From: Crotophaga sulcirostris
Lineage: Eukaryota > Chordata > Aves > Cuculiformes > Crotophagidae
Reading direction: 5' to 3'
Length of the DNA stretch: 64,000 bases
Assembly (NCBI GenBank): GCA_013397455.1
Contig: VYZB01000016.1
Coordinates: 3,729,486-3,793,485 of the forward strand
Within the stretch, counting starts at the first letter, position 1. Each line of letters begins with the position of its first letter. Position numbers and translations under genes: made by a program. Below, piece by piece: positions 1 through 14,220 of the stretch. A model generated the notes under the pieces. It ran no database searches and was not told the DNA's origin. It worked only from the letters and a program-made list of their open reading frames with translations.

Positions 1-360
1 TGTCATGTGTCTTTTCCTGCTTGAGTGTCTCCTGCCCCTCGAAGTTACCACCTTTTCTTAAACATGTTTTCACAGAGGTGTCATGTGCTTCCATGATGGG
101 ATTCAGCTTTGGCATGTGGTAGGTTGATTTCGTCCATGACAGAGCTGGCAAGAACCAGCTGTGTCTGCAGCAGAGCGTCCCTGGCCATCCTCCCACCCAT
201 GTTATTCCGTGGACCCCCACTACCAAAGGTCTGTCCACTATGCACAACATGGCATTTTAGTCCATTTATAAAGAATACACTCAAAATCAACAGCTTATTC
301 CATCATTGTCACAATTTGTGGAAAAGCAGAACAAGCTTTGTGGTAAGAAAGTAGTTAGAA
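1..360. other. GC-richer block at left edge, unassigned
   Basis: Positions about 95-260 are near 54% GC with several CpGs, against roughly 36% GC for most of the window. On the minus strand one frame is open from about 260 to the window edge, about 78 codons, ending in a Lys/Glu-rich stretch. A second minus frame (81-290) and a plus frame (109-354) are also open. I recognise no family in any of them. It could be an exon or 3' end of a gene lying to the left, a decayed retrocopy, or a conserved element. Three frames open at once mostly reflects the higher GC, so coding status is unproven. Confidence 0.25.
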
Positions 361-3300
361 ATGCAATCTTGAGAAAGATGAGTTTCTGTTAATGCACTTC
401 TGCAGCTTTAATACTTAAATAAGTTGTTCTTCCAAATCTTAATCTCTCACAAGGTAAACAAATAAGACTTGTTGTTTTCATTTATCTTCACTTCATTGAC
501 TAGCATGGTATATCAAGCATATTAAACATTTGTTGCAAGTTATTTATTCCTGCTTCCAGGGGGTTAACTAATGTGGCACATTCTCTATTTGTATTACTAC
601 TGCAGCGTACAGAAAGCAAAATTTATGACAATCACTGCTTAATTATGTTTTCACACATCATACATTGCTTAAAAGGATGAGACAAACTCGGTGCTTAAAT
701 ATCGCATGGCACCCTTTCCCAAGCCAAGAGTCTACCTGTGAACCCATGCTATTAGGCTTCTGTTTTATGAATGATACAAAGTGGAAATCCTAACTGCTAG
801 TTTTGGAAGGGTGGGGAGGAACAGCAAAGGGATTTTTAATGCTTTCTTTTTTTGGCATAAAACACGTTCTTGTGGGTGATTTCGTATTGGGGCAGTTGTT
901 TATCTAATGTTTTTAACTATGGTTGCTATGAGGCCAGATGTCACTCTATCATTTCTACATCCTCAGACTAATATACTCTCCTGCTGATCCTTGCAGGGTA
1001 TTCTGGAGCAATATAATAACTCCATAGGTTGGACAGTGAGACAGGTAGGAGAGGCAGAGTTTACCCATTTTCAGATATGCAATTCAAAATTTTCCCTGTT
1101 AGATGATAAAAACAAACACCAATTACACCATGAAAGCCCAGGTATTACCTTTAGATTAACAATGTGAGTATATTCTTCTTAATCCAATCTTAGGAAGGCT
1201 GTGTGGGAGCATTCATTTTGGTAGGGGAGAACAGTAGTCTGGTGCCTCTGGCAGTTACGTTAATTATCTGAAGGAGGTCAATAGACGGACAGCATACATA
1301 AACATAGGCTGCACTTCATCTGTGCCCATAAACAAGGCTGTTGCAAGGGCAGTCTCCAAGATTTCTCCAAACTGTAGAAGCATGTAGAAAGCAAATGTTT
1401 ATGTTGCGTTTATTTATACTAGTGTAACTTTAAAATATAGCTGATATACTTTGTTAAAGACATGAGAAAATACTTCTTTAAATAATTTACTCCTTAACTT
1501 GTAAAGTTCAGAGTACATCTTCATTCTTTCCTCTGTTTATACTGTAAAAGCACGTACATCTTATATGAATGATACATACACTGCCGTCTGCAAAAAAACC
1601 AGGCGTATAAACAATTGTAAATGTTTATACCATAGGCTTCATAAAGATGGTGCTCTTTTTAGGATTTTTTTGTTTATGTTTTTACCTCTATGCCATGTTG
1701 CACAAAATCTGGATATTATTGTATACAAAGGATTTAGAATATGAAGGTTCTGGGCTACAAACAGTATCACACCCAAGTTAACACTGTTTTTATTTTTGCC
1801 CTTAGCATGCATTAGTTTTTATGCTGAATCAAAAATTGCAGAATTAATTGTGGCCAGACCCCCGTGATGTGCATGTCTTTCATTTTGTTAGATATGTAAT
1901 ATATATAAAAAACAAAACAAAAAGTGTTACTTTTTATATCTTCAAGAGTATCTGAATGATTAAAAAATCTCCTATTTTCTTTTTTGTTCAGATAGGCAGA
2001 AAAATGTCAATGCAATCAGTTAAACGTCCTAACATATCACCAGGCTTGTAGCACTTATTATTAGTGTGAAATACTGTAAATTAAGATGGTGATGAACAAG
2101 TTCTGACATCCAAACAATTCCAGCACATCTGCTTCATACTGCTGTGTTGCCATAAAACTTTAGGCTGGGAAAACTGAACTTTCTAAAAACACTGAGTCCC
2201 CAGGAGCTTTTGATGGGGTTTGATGAAAAGTAATAGATGAAACTTGTTATAACCTTATATGTTAATCTTTCCTTTTTATTATGTTTTTTTTTTTTTCAGA
2301 TCCCAGTTGAAATTCTAACTTGTGATAAGATTGTGTTGATTTTTTTTTTAATTCTTATTAAGTGTATTGGTTTGGGAGGGGATTATAATAACAGTATATT
2401 TAATTATGGGTTTTTTCACTTATGCTTGACATTTTTCAAGTAATGTGAAAAATTAACATTTGAATAATTAACATTTTAAAATGCCATTGAACTTGGATCC
2501 CCTGCATTTTTCTGGATAACATTCTACTGCTGTAGGTTACGCACTTTGCTAAAAAAGATAGGCAGTGTTTATTTCTGTGGGGAATAGAAAATGAAAACCA
2601 CGTCATTCCTCAGAGAAGTCCTGTCACACAGCCTTTCTTTACTTGCCAGTGCTGTGATTGTTCCATTTCTACCTAAACAGCATGAGCAGCATGCTCAGAT
2701 AGCTTAAAGATGGCTCATTGTATGTGCACTTCAGATTTTTACCATATGTTTTAAATTATATGAATTAATGGTGAAAGTTTAATTAAAGTAGATTTTTAAA
2801 TTTTGCTTTTACTTTGCATTCCCAATGAGCTTTTACATTTGTGTCCCTTTCTGGGAATCTTTGAGTCAAGTGCAAGTATTTCCCAATAAGTTGATTAGGA
2901 GGGTGGAATAGGAGAATTCATTTCTGCTATGTGATAAAATTGCAGACTGCAATCCTACAATGACTAAGAATAATTTATAAATGTATTTATTTGTCAGCAT
3001 TTGTGCTATGTATTGATTTATTTTTCTGTTTTAAATGAATTTTAAAAGCGGTAAAAAAAATGAAATGTACAGGACTAGGCCTTTGCCCAGTGTAGCACAG
3101 TGTTCACAGTATAAAGTAGGAAACGTGGTCTGGAGGGATGAATAATGTGGGAGAAAGTGTGGGGATAAAAAATTGGTGTGATGGTCAAACAGAAAGAAGA
3201 GCTGTGTCAGCCATAGAACAGTTCAAAAATGTAGGTCTAACCTCTGAACCGAGCTCAGCATAGTATCACCCAGTATTTATTGAGTCTGATGCTTCCATCA

Positions 3301-6300
3301 CCTCTCATTTCTGTTCTAGAGATATTGTGGTGCCACGTGAATGTGTTAGTCCACAACTGCTATTTTTTAGCATCTTTTTTTCTTGAAAGAAATTTATGTT
3401 GTCTGTCTCTTACCAGACATGGAAATCCATGCTTTTCACTTTCTCTTACTATTCCACACGGAGGGTGTAGTCTTACTCTTTTAGAAGAATAATTAATGAA
3501 GAAACCTGTGTATGACAGTACAGGATGGTTTGTGTCTTTTATGTTTCTAGCACATCCTCAAATATATGCGGCACTTTGGTGGTCCTCCCCAGCCCTACTG
3601 CATATCCTGAGGTGTACAACCCTTTTCCAGAAAACCTGAAGGGTTTGAAGGTGTAAAGAAACCAAGCCAGGCAACAAAGTCAGTGTAACTAGAAATGCTT
3701 GAGAGGCAGAAAGAAGATAATGAGGAAAAATGTCAGCTGCTAAAGAAAGAGAACTTCTTCCTGCCATCCTCCACAGATGAGGTAGTTAAACCTTTAATGC
3801 TGCCTGCAAAGCTGAATTCTAAGTGTTTGGGATATGAGGAAGTGAACAGCAATGCTGCTGAAAATAACACAAAAGCAGAAAATTTGTAATTATTGCATAT
3901 GGTTTTGCAATACTTATGTTGTTAAGATCAAGAAAAACCTACAAAAAATGTAAATCAATAACCTATAGAGAAGAGCAAAGTAATCCACTTTACTATTGAA
4001 TAATGTACCACACGCAATTATTAGGCATGAGCGGGTAAGCCTTTTCACTGTAGCACAAGAAAGAAGAAACACATTAGTTGGAACTTTTAGTTCTGGTCCA
4101 TCCTGCTTTTTCCCTAGAAGACTGAAGGTAGCTGTGTTTATTGTGATGGTTAGAAATAGGGGCCTTGAAGTCATTAATTGTCCGGTCTCACAAGCTTGCT
4201 GAGAAACACTGAAGTCAGGTCCTGGTGGATGAGTTAGAATTGTGTTTTCCTGATGCGTTTCTGTTCTGCAGCAGTTTTTAGAATGGCAAATCTGCTTAAT
4301 TCTTGCTGTGTAAAACTGAAATAAGCTTACTCTTGATTACCATTTCATTATTACAAATAATTATTATTCTAAAGCTAACTCTGACTGACCAGTACTGTCT
4401 GTAACTTCTTTTAGAGAGAAATTAATTTGACTAGGCTATACTCTAGTTCTAGAGCAGACATTAATTCTGGTATGCTGGATGACATTCATAGCTTCAGGCA
4501 CCCCAGTCAGGTTTAGGATTCCCCGTGAAGCCACTGGTCTGTTATTCAGCAGGGAGCAGGCAGCAAGCTGATGGCATGGGATTCCAGCTGGAGAAAACCA
4601 AACATGTCACTTACTCTGAACCTATCATACCATATTACAGAAAGGTAGTAAGATTTTTTTGCTCCTTGGAACCCTACGGGTTTGTTGCAGAAGTACTTCT
4701 GTTAGTAGGGTCATTTGGAGACTATTTTTTTGACTGCTTGACTTACAAGAAAATTAAGTCACTGAGGAATGTAAAGTGATACCACTGAAAATAGCCTAGT
4801 GACTCTTCCTCTGCTATACTGGAATTAATCACTCTCTGAGGAAACTGGTTTAGTGAAAACACTGAAAGTGAATCATTTGAGACTTTTTGCCTTCTAGTTC
4901 TACTCACGTCTTCCTCTTAGCAACGGCTCTTTTGTTTAAGGATGATTAGACTGAAAGTGTATCGGGGATGGACACTGGAGAACGGAAGGAACTTGAACCT
5001 TTTTCTAAACTCCAATTTTGTTCCTTTCTGAAAAAACATCTCACATGATCCAGTTAGAATAAGAAATATGCCACGTTGTACAACTTATAGGAGAAAGTTC
5101 TTTGATTCAGTAAGGGGGTTCAATATGCATTTTTTTAAGCCAAACTAGGAATCTGTTGCCCAACTTAGGCCTTTGATTTCTTGAAAATTCAGCATTCAGA
5201 ATCTCATTAGATTTTTCAGAGCCTCTCCTAGTCTATAAAATGTAGTATCCTGATTGAACTACTCATTACCAATGTAGAACTGTGTCCCTCTGTCTTTCTG
5301 TAGTACCGGCTGACCCACTGCTCATCAAAGGAACAAAAAGAAATCAAAATCTCTTAATTTATTTTGAATTGATGTCCACCTACTGAAGTCTTTGATGTAC
5401 TAACCACAGAAGTATTGTTGAACTCCAAATATAAAATGTCATCAAAAAATTTCAGGTTAACAAGAACTCCACTGCAAATCCATTTCATACTTTACAGGCT
5501 CATGCACACAACTGAGGAGGATCCTATCAGAGAGGTCACTGAAGTTGTGAGAGCAATGCCTGTATAATAACTGGATTGATTTGACAACAATGGCTGTTGA
5601 ATTTCCGCCTAATAAGTTAATTTTTTGTTTTTAAAAAAACAAAACATTTTTAATCTGATAGACTTTGACAATCAAACTGAAGAAAGACTTGAGACATCCT
5701 ATCACAACTGTTTCCTCTGTCATTGTCAGTTTTAGCGGTTTTAGACTATTTCTTAGCTATGACTCTTGTGGTGCCATAAAAAGGCGTATAGCAGGAAATA
5801 TCTACACATCTGTAGATGTATTTTCAGTGTCTAATGTTTAAGTCCTCAGAAGAGCATCAGTTGATTTAGCACTTGTGCTAAAGCACAAGTTGATTCTTTG
5901 TTCTATTATTGGAGAAATATCACATTTCTAAATATGTGCAGCAAAGCCTGTAGCTATAGTTTGATGTATATTTGATAGCACCTTAGGAATGGGAAGATAA
6001 ACGCTCTTCATTCCTGCTCTTTTTGTATATTCAATATTAACATCATGGGAGAAGGTTTTACAACAAGTAGAACAAATTGCTTAAAATGACACTGCCACTT
6101 CTGAGCAGTCTTTTGTGCCTTTATAATAACTTATTGAATTGTCTAACAATAGAACACATTTTCAAAATCACCTAGAAGATTTTAACAACGTATGACCAGA
6201 AGGTCAAGAGTAAGAGAGAGCAGAGCAGATTCCAAAGCAATTTAGTACATTTTATGACTGCCAACTGTTTTTTGTGTATGCACTTTAAATCCAAGTCAAG

Positions 6301-6730
6301 TTGCAAATGAATTGATTCTGGTGATCTTAACTTAGTGTTATAAAACAGTATGTGTAGTGCAGAATTACAGCACATATTGGCATAGTTAGGGGAAATAGTA
6401 TGTCTAAGTGAAGAAGGCTGATGTTTGCTTAAGCAGTAAGGAAGTTTCCCAATGTATGTAATTTTTTACTTTAACAACTGTTGATAATCTGTTTAAAATA
6501 TGTTGTTTTATAAGACCTTTTTTCCACTGATGTGTCATACTCCCATTTGTTTTTCTAGTGAGGATGGTTGTGCAGAATACCACCTGTTGTTCCCAGTTCT
6601 ATGAAAGGTTTTCAAGCTCCTTGTTAGTTATAACATCTTTCCTGTGAATATCATTCCAACAGAGTAATCCAGCCAAAGGGATACAGAGGTCTCACCAGGA
6701 GGAAGACGTGACAGAGCACCAAGTTCTAAC
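361..6730. other. AT-rich non-coding stretch
   Basis: Unique-looking AT-rich DNA with no recognisable gene or young repeat. It contains a run of 13 T followed by CAG at 2284-2299, which looks like a splice acceptor but has no plausible donor after it. It also has a plus-strand open frame (3695-3889) rich in Lys/Glu, which I do not recognise. Confidence 0.6.
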
Positions 6731-6782
6731 TACATATATATAGGCAATTATCCGTCTATGTATATATAAGCAATTATCTGTA
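6731..6782. repeat. 26-bp tandem duplication, two copies
   Basis: Units 6731-6756 and 6757-6782 align without gaps with about five mismatches. Each has a TATATATA core followed by GCAATTATC. This is a local tandem duplication with moderate divergence. No function is implied. Confidence 0.75.
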
Positions 6783-9700
6783 GCTAGTCACTATTTCAAA
6801 ATAATTGGATCAACTGTGTATTTTCTTTAAGAATAGAATAATTCTTACTGCTACTTTTTGGCCAAACATTGGTTCCTGTTGTAAGCAAGGCACAAGTCTC
6901 ATACGTAATGGAAGTTCAGAGCAAGCTAGAATGGGAATTTGTTCATCTAGTATAATATCTGTTCTTATTATAGACTAGTTCAAATGTACACTTTATCCTA
7001 TTTATTTATATATATATGCTGGATCTTAAGAAATACTGTTGAATTTAAAATTTCTTCTTCAGCAATGAAGTAAAATTATAGTGCTTGGAGATACTGATTT
7101 CTGGGCGAAAACCTGAATGCTTCCATTGTAATGCATAAAGGTTCTGAACTCTCCCTCCAAATTTAAAGCTGACTTGCAAATAGAGTTAAATTAAAAATTT
7201 AATTGCTGCAGGAAATTTCTGATTAAGTACTGAATGCTTTCAATTAACTGAGGTAAGAAGAACATTGAGTTATGTTTAAAACATATTTTCTTAACGTATG
7301 GATTGGATTTAAAGCTCTTACCATAAGAGCTTTAGAGACCGTATATCTGTTTATCGAAGGAATAATTTATTCTCCTTGGATCAGAAGAACTAAATGTATG
7401 TTTATTAGGATTATTGTCCACTGTTTTTATGACATCATTAACAAGCATTAAAAATAGTAAACGTTCATGGGTTTAGAGAAGAGTTTGAAACCCAGTGTGT
7501 AACAACAATATGCTCTACTGTTCCCTTTGCCGCTGCATTATTTTATTATCAGTAGAGAGCTAGAGATGATCTTGGATCTAAAAACACTGAATTCTGTTTT
7601 TACCTTGTGTTCATGCCATACTATTTATTTTAAAAAGACTTGTTTGATTCCCTTTTTCCTTTGCCTTCATGTTAGTATATTGTAGCGGGTCATAGTGCCA
7701 CCTGTTCCACCTATATACAGTGAGATCTACACAGATTATGTGTTTAAAAAAAAACTTTTTTCTTTGAAGTTTCCATATTTCTTGGAATCACTTTCTACCT
7801 ATATCTAGTGATATGTTATAATAATGCATTGTTAACAATATTTGAAATTATAAAATTCGTATTTCTATCCCTATTTTTTAAAATCAACAGCAGTAAGAAT
7901 CAAAGCTAATGTTTTTGATCAGAATTTTGATACCTGGATTGATTCCTGCAATCTATATTACCCATTTGGTAATTGGGAGTAGTATTACTGGTTGATCTCA
8001 GTGGTATTTTGCCAGGAACTGGCATTATCCCAAAGACTTTAACTCCAAGCTTCAGAGGGATTAAGAGTAAAAACTTGTTTTTGCAACATAGCCACAAAAT
8101 TTATGCCAAAGTGAGTCTAACTGTAGTGTTTGACTGTACAGTGCTTCATTTTGCCTTCATATTTATCTTAAAAGAAGAATTATCTCTTACAAAATAAGTT
8201 CAAAACACAGCTGAGTGCACACAAAATGCCACTGCTGATCATGAACTGTGCAGTGCTGACTTTTTGCCAAGGATGTCTCATCTCTCATTCAAATGTCAGT
8301 CCACTAATTCCAGGCACCTTCCTACTGCACAGACCAGAGGAAAAGCACAGTGTGTGAAGTGACACACTGGAAATCCACATACTTCAACTGTGCCCTGCAT
8401 GAAATCATCTGAATATTCTTTTTGTGTTTTTATAGTCATTCTTTTTTCTTAAGAGTAAAGTTTTAATCAGACAGCTTTCTGCTTATTTTACCTAATCTGT
8501 TTCTGATTAATTCTGCAACCAACAGGATTTGTCTATTCACAGGATGCTTATGATGTATTCACTGGTTCTTTTAATTAAATACATTTTGAAAAATAATTTT
8601 TCTAGTTACAGCATGGTATTACCATAATAAGGTAAAAATGCAACAAGCGATCCTGATTTTTTTTGGTCTTAAAAACCTCATTGTGTGACTAAAATGATTC
8701 ATTTTTCTTTTCTATACTATCTTAAGAATTGTATATGAATTATGACTCATATTAAAGCTTAAAAACACCCAAATGAAAAGCACTAATCTTTATCCACAAT
8801 GTGTGTACATTACTTTTTAAAATATCATTTTCTTCAGTATCAATATGAGTGAATGTTTACCTTTTTCTTGGTGGCAGGTTCAATATTTTTGGATGATTAT
8901 ATAATAACGTAATTGCAGGTTTGTTCTTTTGTGAGCTTAGTGGAAATGAAGGTGAATAGGCAAAGCACTGCACCAAGATTTTGGTATAAATCCTTTCCTG
9001 AGGAATGGAGTCGACAGAACTGGTTCCTAGCTGTCTCACATTCTGACATTTGAATCAGAGCACAAAATGCTGATAATATTACAAGTGTCTTACAGTTGCT
9101 AGGCTTTTATAATTATTTACACAGATAAAATTAAACAATGTACAACACAGAGGAGAATTAAGTCCAGTAACCTTAACAGTAAAATTATTTTATGCTGCAA
9201 TAGTTATTTTTAAGTAATGCAAAACCAGTGGAAACTATACGAGGAAATATGAGGAAGCAAAGTTCCCATGTGACTTGAATAGCCTTTAGCAAATTGTTAT
9301 AAGTGTAAAGGATTCAACAGGAAAAAATAATTAAAAGTTAATGGAACTTAGATTTGATAAATCATGCTGTTAGGAAGCAGAGGCCTTAAAAGAAAATAAC
9401 TATAGTATTCTTAAGGAGAAGAACCTGTCTCTGTCATTGTGTTCATGATCACAGAGTTTCATAACAGTAAGGCTTGTACTGAGCAGGACACTAAGATTTC
9501 AGGTCACCAGCTTCTATTTTAGATATCCGTGTCAGGAACTTTGAGAGGATCCATTGAAGGCTGAAAGCTGATTTTGCTGTCCTTATTTCATCAGCTGGTC
9601 AACCATGACTTATATTCAGTTCTGAGCCTCATCCCTTCGTCTGGTTGGTTTGGACCCAATGGCTCTGTCTAGAATTTGTTTGATGCCTTTTCAGTCTTAG

Positions 9701-12010
9701 GAAATTGCTTGTTGGTACCTTCTCTTTTGTCACTAATGTGACCATGAAGCAAATTTCATCCCTTCTCTTTTCTCCAAGATTTTTTACCACTGAAATCTGG
9801 GCAAAAAATCTGAGATAAAACCATGAATACTAGTGCATTTTTCCTCCCTTCTTTTTATGAAGTTGTTAGAATACTGTATGCAGTGTTGAATATTGTCAAC
9901 ACATGACAGGTACCAGCAGAGGTTTAACTGGCTTTCAGCTAGAAAACATGCATTAACTACAGATCACAGAATAAACATAGATACAGGAAAAACATACAGA
10001 AGGAAAACATGAAAATTAACATGTACAAGCCCCCAAAATTTTTATAAAGTGCATATTAACTCTCTTGGTGCTACCTTATAGTATTTACTTGTGAGTGACA
10101 CAAGGGCCTAGCGCAGTTTAAAGTTCTAAGTGACCTTACAACATAACTTCTAAGTGACAGTGCTGCTGTATGTTGGGGTTCTGCAGTGATGGGCATTGTC
10201 CTAAATCTAGTATTAAATATAGAGAAGTTACAGCAAGGAAAGAGAATGTGAAGCACTGCTGGAACGCATTAACCCTTACAGAATACATATGCATGACATC
10301 TTTTATTCAGTGCATGCTGCCCTGGGAAGAACATTAAACTAACAAGACTGTGAGAATGACACGGTTATACTCAACGGACCTGCTTGTGTGTCATTTGTAG
10401 TTGGTATCCTGAGATGCAGAGTTAGTAAGATTTACCAGTGGTCACAAGGAAACCTGTATTGAAAGCTGGAGCTGAATCCAGACCATCCTGTGCCTAAGTT
10501 AGATTCCTGAGTTCTTTCTCACAGCAGTGATTTTTAATGCTCTTATGTTAGTGCTGCCACGTTTGAATGTGGCAAAGAGGTTAGGTAACTAGTTAGGAAA
10601 GAAATTTAGCTCAATCCAATTTGCATATTTTCTTGAAGCATCACATAAGAACAAGGGAGCAGCAGAGATCTATTTAGTACAAAACCCCAGTGTTAAATCC
10701 TGTTGTATTTAAAAGAACTGTTTCAAAAATTGAATATTTTTACTTTTAAAATCCTCATAATTTCTCTGTGAATATTCATGGTTTGTTCCTCACTAGAAGA
10801 TGAGCTGAAAAGTTCTTTTTGTAGAACTTGTTTTGCTTAAAGTTCATAAAAAAATGGCTATAATTATACGGTCTTTACGTAGATACCTATTCTTTCTACA
10901 GATTTATTTTTATTTCAGTTATTAGTGCGGGATTTTGGTCAATTGGAAAAGTGAATTACAAATCTGAACTTCAAAAAATTCATAGGGTGAACAGTTATGG
11001 GATATATCATGAATCATGGAGAATGCTCTGAGGGGAATGGGAGAATCTCAAGGAGAGTTTTGAAACTGCTTGATTTTAAACAGATCTACCTTTTTTTATG
11101 TTAAGCCTTAGGGAGCTTAGATTTTAAGCCAGTATCCAGATGTCTTGTTTTCCTTTTATCATGACTGTTAAGTGTGTGTATAATGTTTTTCTGCAGTGAA
11201 AACACTGAGGTTACAGATAGGTAAAATTAAATTTGATGGGTTAAAGATTAAAGTTATACCTCGATCCAGCCTCTTAGGAAGTTAAGAGGGGAATTGCGGT
11301 GCTGAAGCATAAACATGCACTGGGTCACTTCAACCCTTATCCGAATAGTTGTCTGTACTGTCGGACCCATGTGTTTTGCTTCTCTCAGAAACAGTTTTTT
11401 CTTCTAGTTGACCACACATAGTGATCTCTTTCTCTTACAGTAAAAGCGAGAAAGCCATAACTGACAGCAGGCTGATTGCATTTCGCTTTTATGACAATTT
11501 GCATAGATTACCGTTTCTCTGCAAAATATCTCTGGAGTTTTAGAAATTTCTGATATACAGTAATAATATCTAGAATTAACAAGCTTTTCTGTGTGGGAGC
11601 TCTTTTATACACTAGTGTAGCAAAGTGAAAATCAGCTGCAAAGGTAATTCCAAACTATCAGTTGTTTAGGCTTTTTTTTAGTCTTAGCAAAAGCCAAGAC
11701 GAAGAGTAATCAACTTTGTCTGCTTTTTGGGAATCCTCAATTAATAAATGAATTACAGTGATCCTGATTGCTTCCCTTCATTATTGGGGAAATATGTTCA
11801 TGAAGTGGAGTGCAGGTGCTGAAGTTCAAAAAAATAGCAGTTGTATATATTGTCTATATATCTCTCAGGAATATTATAAAGAGAAGTTTCAGCAATATTG
11901 AGAAGAGTAAACATAATTTTTAAAAATAAGAAAGAAATCTAGTGACCGTTAAAAAACTAAACACAGAAATACGGTAATGACAACATTAGAGACTTGATTC
12001 AAAAGGTCTG
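6783..12010. other. AT-rich non-coding stretch
   Basis: No recognisable gene or transposon. A minus-strand stretch at 8861-9042 is open and flanked by splice-like dinucleotides (see findings). A perfect 10-bp hairpin at 7311-7333 is of a kind expected by chance. The rest is featureless to me. Confidence 0.55.
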
Positions 12011-14220
12011 CTATATTCCTACCTCTTCTAGTGTTTTCCTTTGTAGTTGTAGGCAAATCTCTTCATCCATATTTCTATGGACCTTCAAAAAACAGCAAGA
12101 CTGATTACTACTTTGTTTTTGTTGTTTACTTAAACATTCATACAAAAGGCACTGGAGAAAAAAAAGCCATTTTTCCATTATTTCCTGACTTATTATTCCT
12201 ACACTAGCTTTCCTTTTATTTCCAATTGTAGAAGTCAAATATAGATCCTGCAGATCTACCAGCAGCAGGGGAAGAAGTTTGGCTCCCTCTTTCCAGGAGG
12301 CCAGTTTGACAACAGTTTTAATCACTTTATAACCCACAGTGTGCCATTAGTTGTGGAATGGAACATAGATTTGAATTAAATAAAATGCCACTCATAGTCA
12401 GGAGTCCTTTGAAACTGTTACCATTACAATAAGTTATTTTTATTACTGCATGAAAGTATTGATTTATGAGCACACAATAAATCCAAAGAATAGGCACATT
12501 TATAGCACGGAAGAAAGACGCATGAGGAAAAAGTGAAAAAGAAATTCCTTTACATTTTATTTTTCACAATAGGCAATGTTTGTAATGAATAAAAGAAAAT
12601 ATACATCATAAAAGTTATATGGTAGGTGTAGTAACTAGCAGTAAGACAATAGCATCATATAAAAACTCCTGCAAAACAATAGGATTTCAGTTCTTAATTG
12701 CCAGATCGCATTTAAAAACAGGCCAGATATCCTTTGTCTTTCACACAGTTCCAGAGAAATCACCTGAATAGTTCCAGCATAATTCTACTCATACCTTCGT
12801 GCAATGTTGACACAGATTTTTGCCCAAACCACAAAGCAAACTACCTCCTGATTGACATTTGCGAGTATTAAGTCTGTTCATCTAACAGTATTCTGAATGG
12901 ATTTGGTTTTATGGACCATGGAAGTTGTGAACACCATATAGCCGTTACTGACCAGATGTCAACAAATATTCAGCATACAGATTGCTTTTTATCTGTATGC
13001 AGTGAGCCCTTTATTAAGATGCACTGGCACTACTGCTGCCATTTTACAAAACAGAAAACCAAAACATGGAAGGTTACAAGTTATTAAAAGATTTGCTGGT
13101 AGGTCACAGCTGTTCTGTGTGGTTACTTGTTAGCAGAGCATGCTACTTGACTTCCACCAGATTTTCTGGTGATAATTATAGTATAAAAGGCTGACCTAGC
13201 ACATACAGTTGATAATTTATCACTTCAAGGTGGAAATATAGATTTTTCTGTCCCATTGTTTTCCAACTGTTCTTACTTTCATACAGACACAACCAAGGTC
13301 TTATTTGTGTATTGTTCCATTTTTGGACTGAAAATAGGTGAACTTCCAAATACTCTTTCATTGTCTGTTAAAGTTCAGAAATAAAACAAATACACTGACA
13401 CTGTACTGTGTCTTCATGACACTGAATTTAAAAAATTGAAAGGTCTTTTATTATCAAAAAAAAAATGGAAAGTAGTTGTTTAGACATCTGAAACATGTAA
13501 TTTTGATTAAATAAAACCATTTTTAAAACTTCCCATTTAAACAAAAAAAATTAATAAAGTTTACAAGAAAATGAAGTTCCAAGCTATATTTCTAATGTTC
13601 TTAGAACACAGACATGAGTTCTTCAAGTTCTCTAGATCATGTGGGGGGGAAATAAAGTACTTTGGGAAATTCTTCACTGGTAACATTCACTAGTTTGGGA
13701 TTAAATAATTTGGTTCCAGTGCTACACTTTTAGCCTAGTGCTCCTTCTCTGGCACTGGTAAAAGTCTCTGGCAAATACCAGAAGATTCTAAGTGCTGCTT
13801 AAGCCTTTGAAGGGCTTTAGTGTGTCTTAAGTAGTCCTTATTCTGGTACACAACCAGGAATGGATTTTTTTTTTTGATGGCAACAGCTGTGTATCCATCA
13901 GATTTTTGAATATGCAAGAGAGAAGAGCAGGATGCTGCAGTCCCCAGGCAGCTTCCAAAAGCAGGGCGACAGAACTGCTGCACCAGGATCAGGTCTGCCA
14001 AGTAACAGGCACCAGCTGGAGTTTTGGCCTTTGACATTTGACCGTCTTCGTTCTCTTCCAAAGCTTTCCTGGAGTTTTAGCCATTTTGGAAGGTGCATTT
14101 CTACTATGGAGACCACCTCTGTCCCAGGTGTCAGCCCTAGAATCATGAACGGTCCTTCTTTTTCTCCTCTTAGTAATTCCCATTAGCTGCAATTCACCCT
14201 GTAAATGTGGGAATTAGTGG
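12011..14220 (-). other. Region with two minus-strand exon-like open stretches, unassigned
   Basis: On the minus strand an open frame spans 12337 to 12023 and ends at a GAG|GTAGGA donor-like site (the GT falls at 12021-12022). It contains pyrimidine-rich AG sites near 12155 and 12253 that could be acceptors. A second stretch starts after a CATTTACAG acceptor-like site at 14198 and is open to a stop at 13989. Its peptide is basic (it includes KRRKRRTVHDSRADTW). Other minus frames continue open to 13735. Neither peptide matches a family I know. Splice-like sites bordering random open frames are common, so real exons are only a possibility. The interval between the two stretches shows nothing else. 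Confidence 0.15.

Noticed and set aside
2284..2299. T13 followed by CAG, resembling a strong splice acceptor
   Set aside because: No credible donor within normal exon length, and T-runs before AG are common here.
5430..5470. TGTCATC...AAATTTC, resembling the reverse complement of a LINE catalytic box
   Set aside because: The flanking blocks that support the 21.8-22.1 kb relic are absent, so a chance match is likely.
5871..5890. Perfect short palindrome ACTTGTGCT/AGCACAAGT
   Set aside because: Perfect 8-10 bp stems also occur at 7311-7333, 12973-13000, 14612-14632, 25312-25332, 36200-36229 and 36857-36874. That many is about what AT-rich 64 kb should contain by chance.
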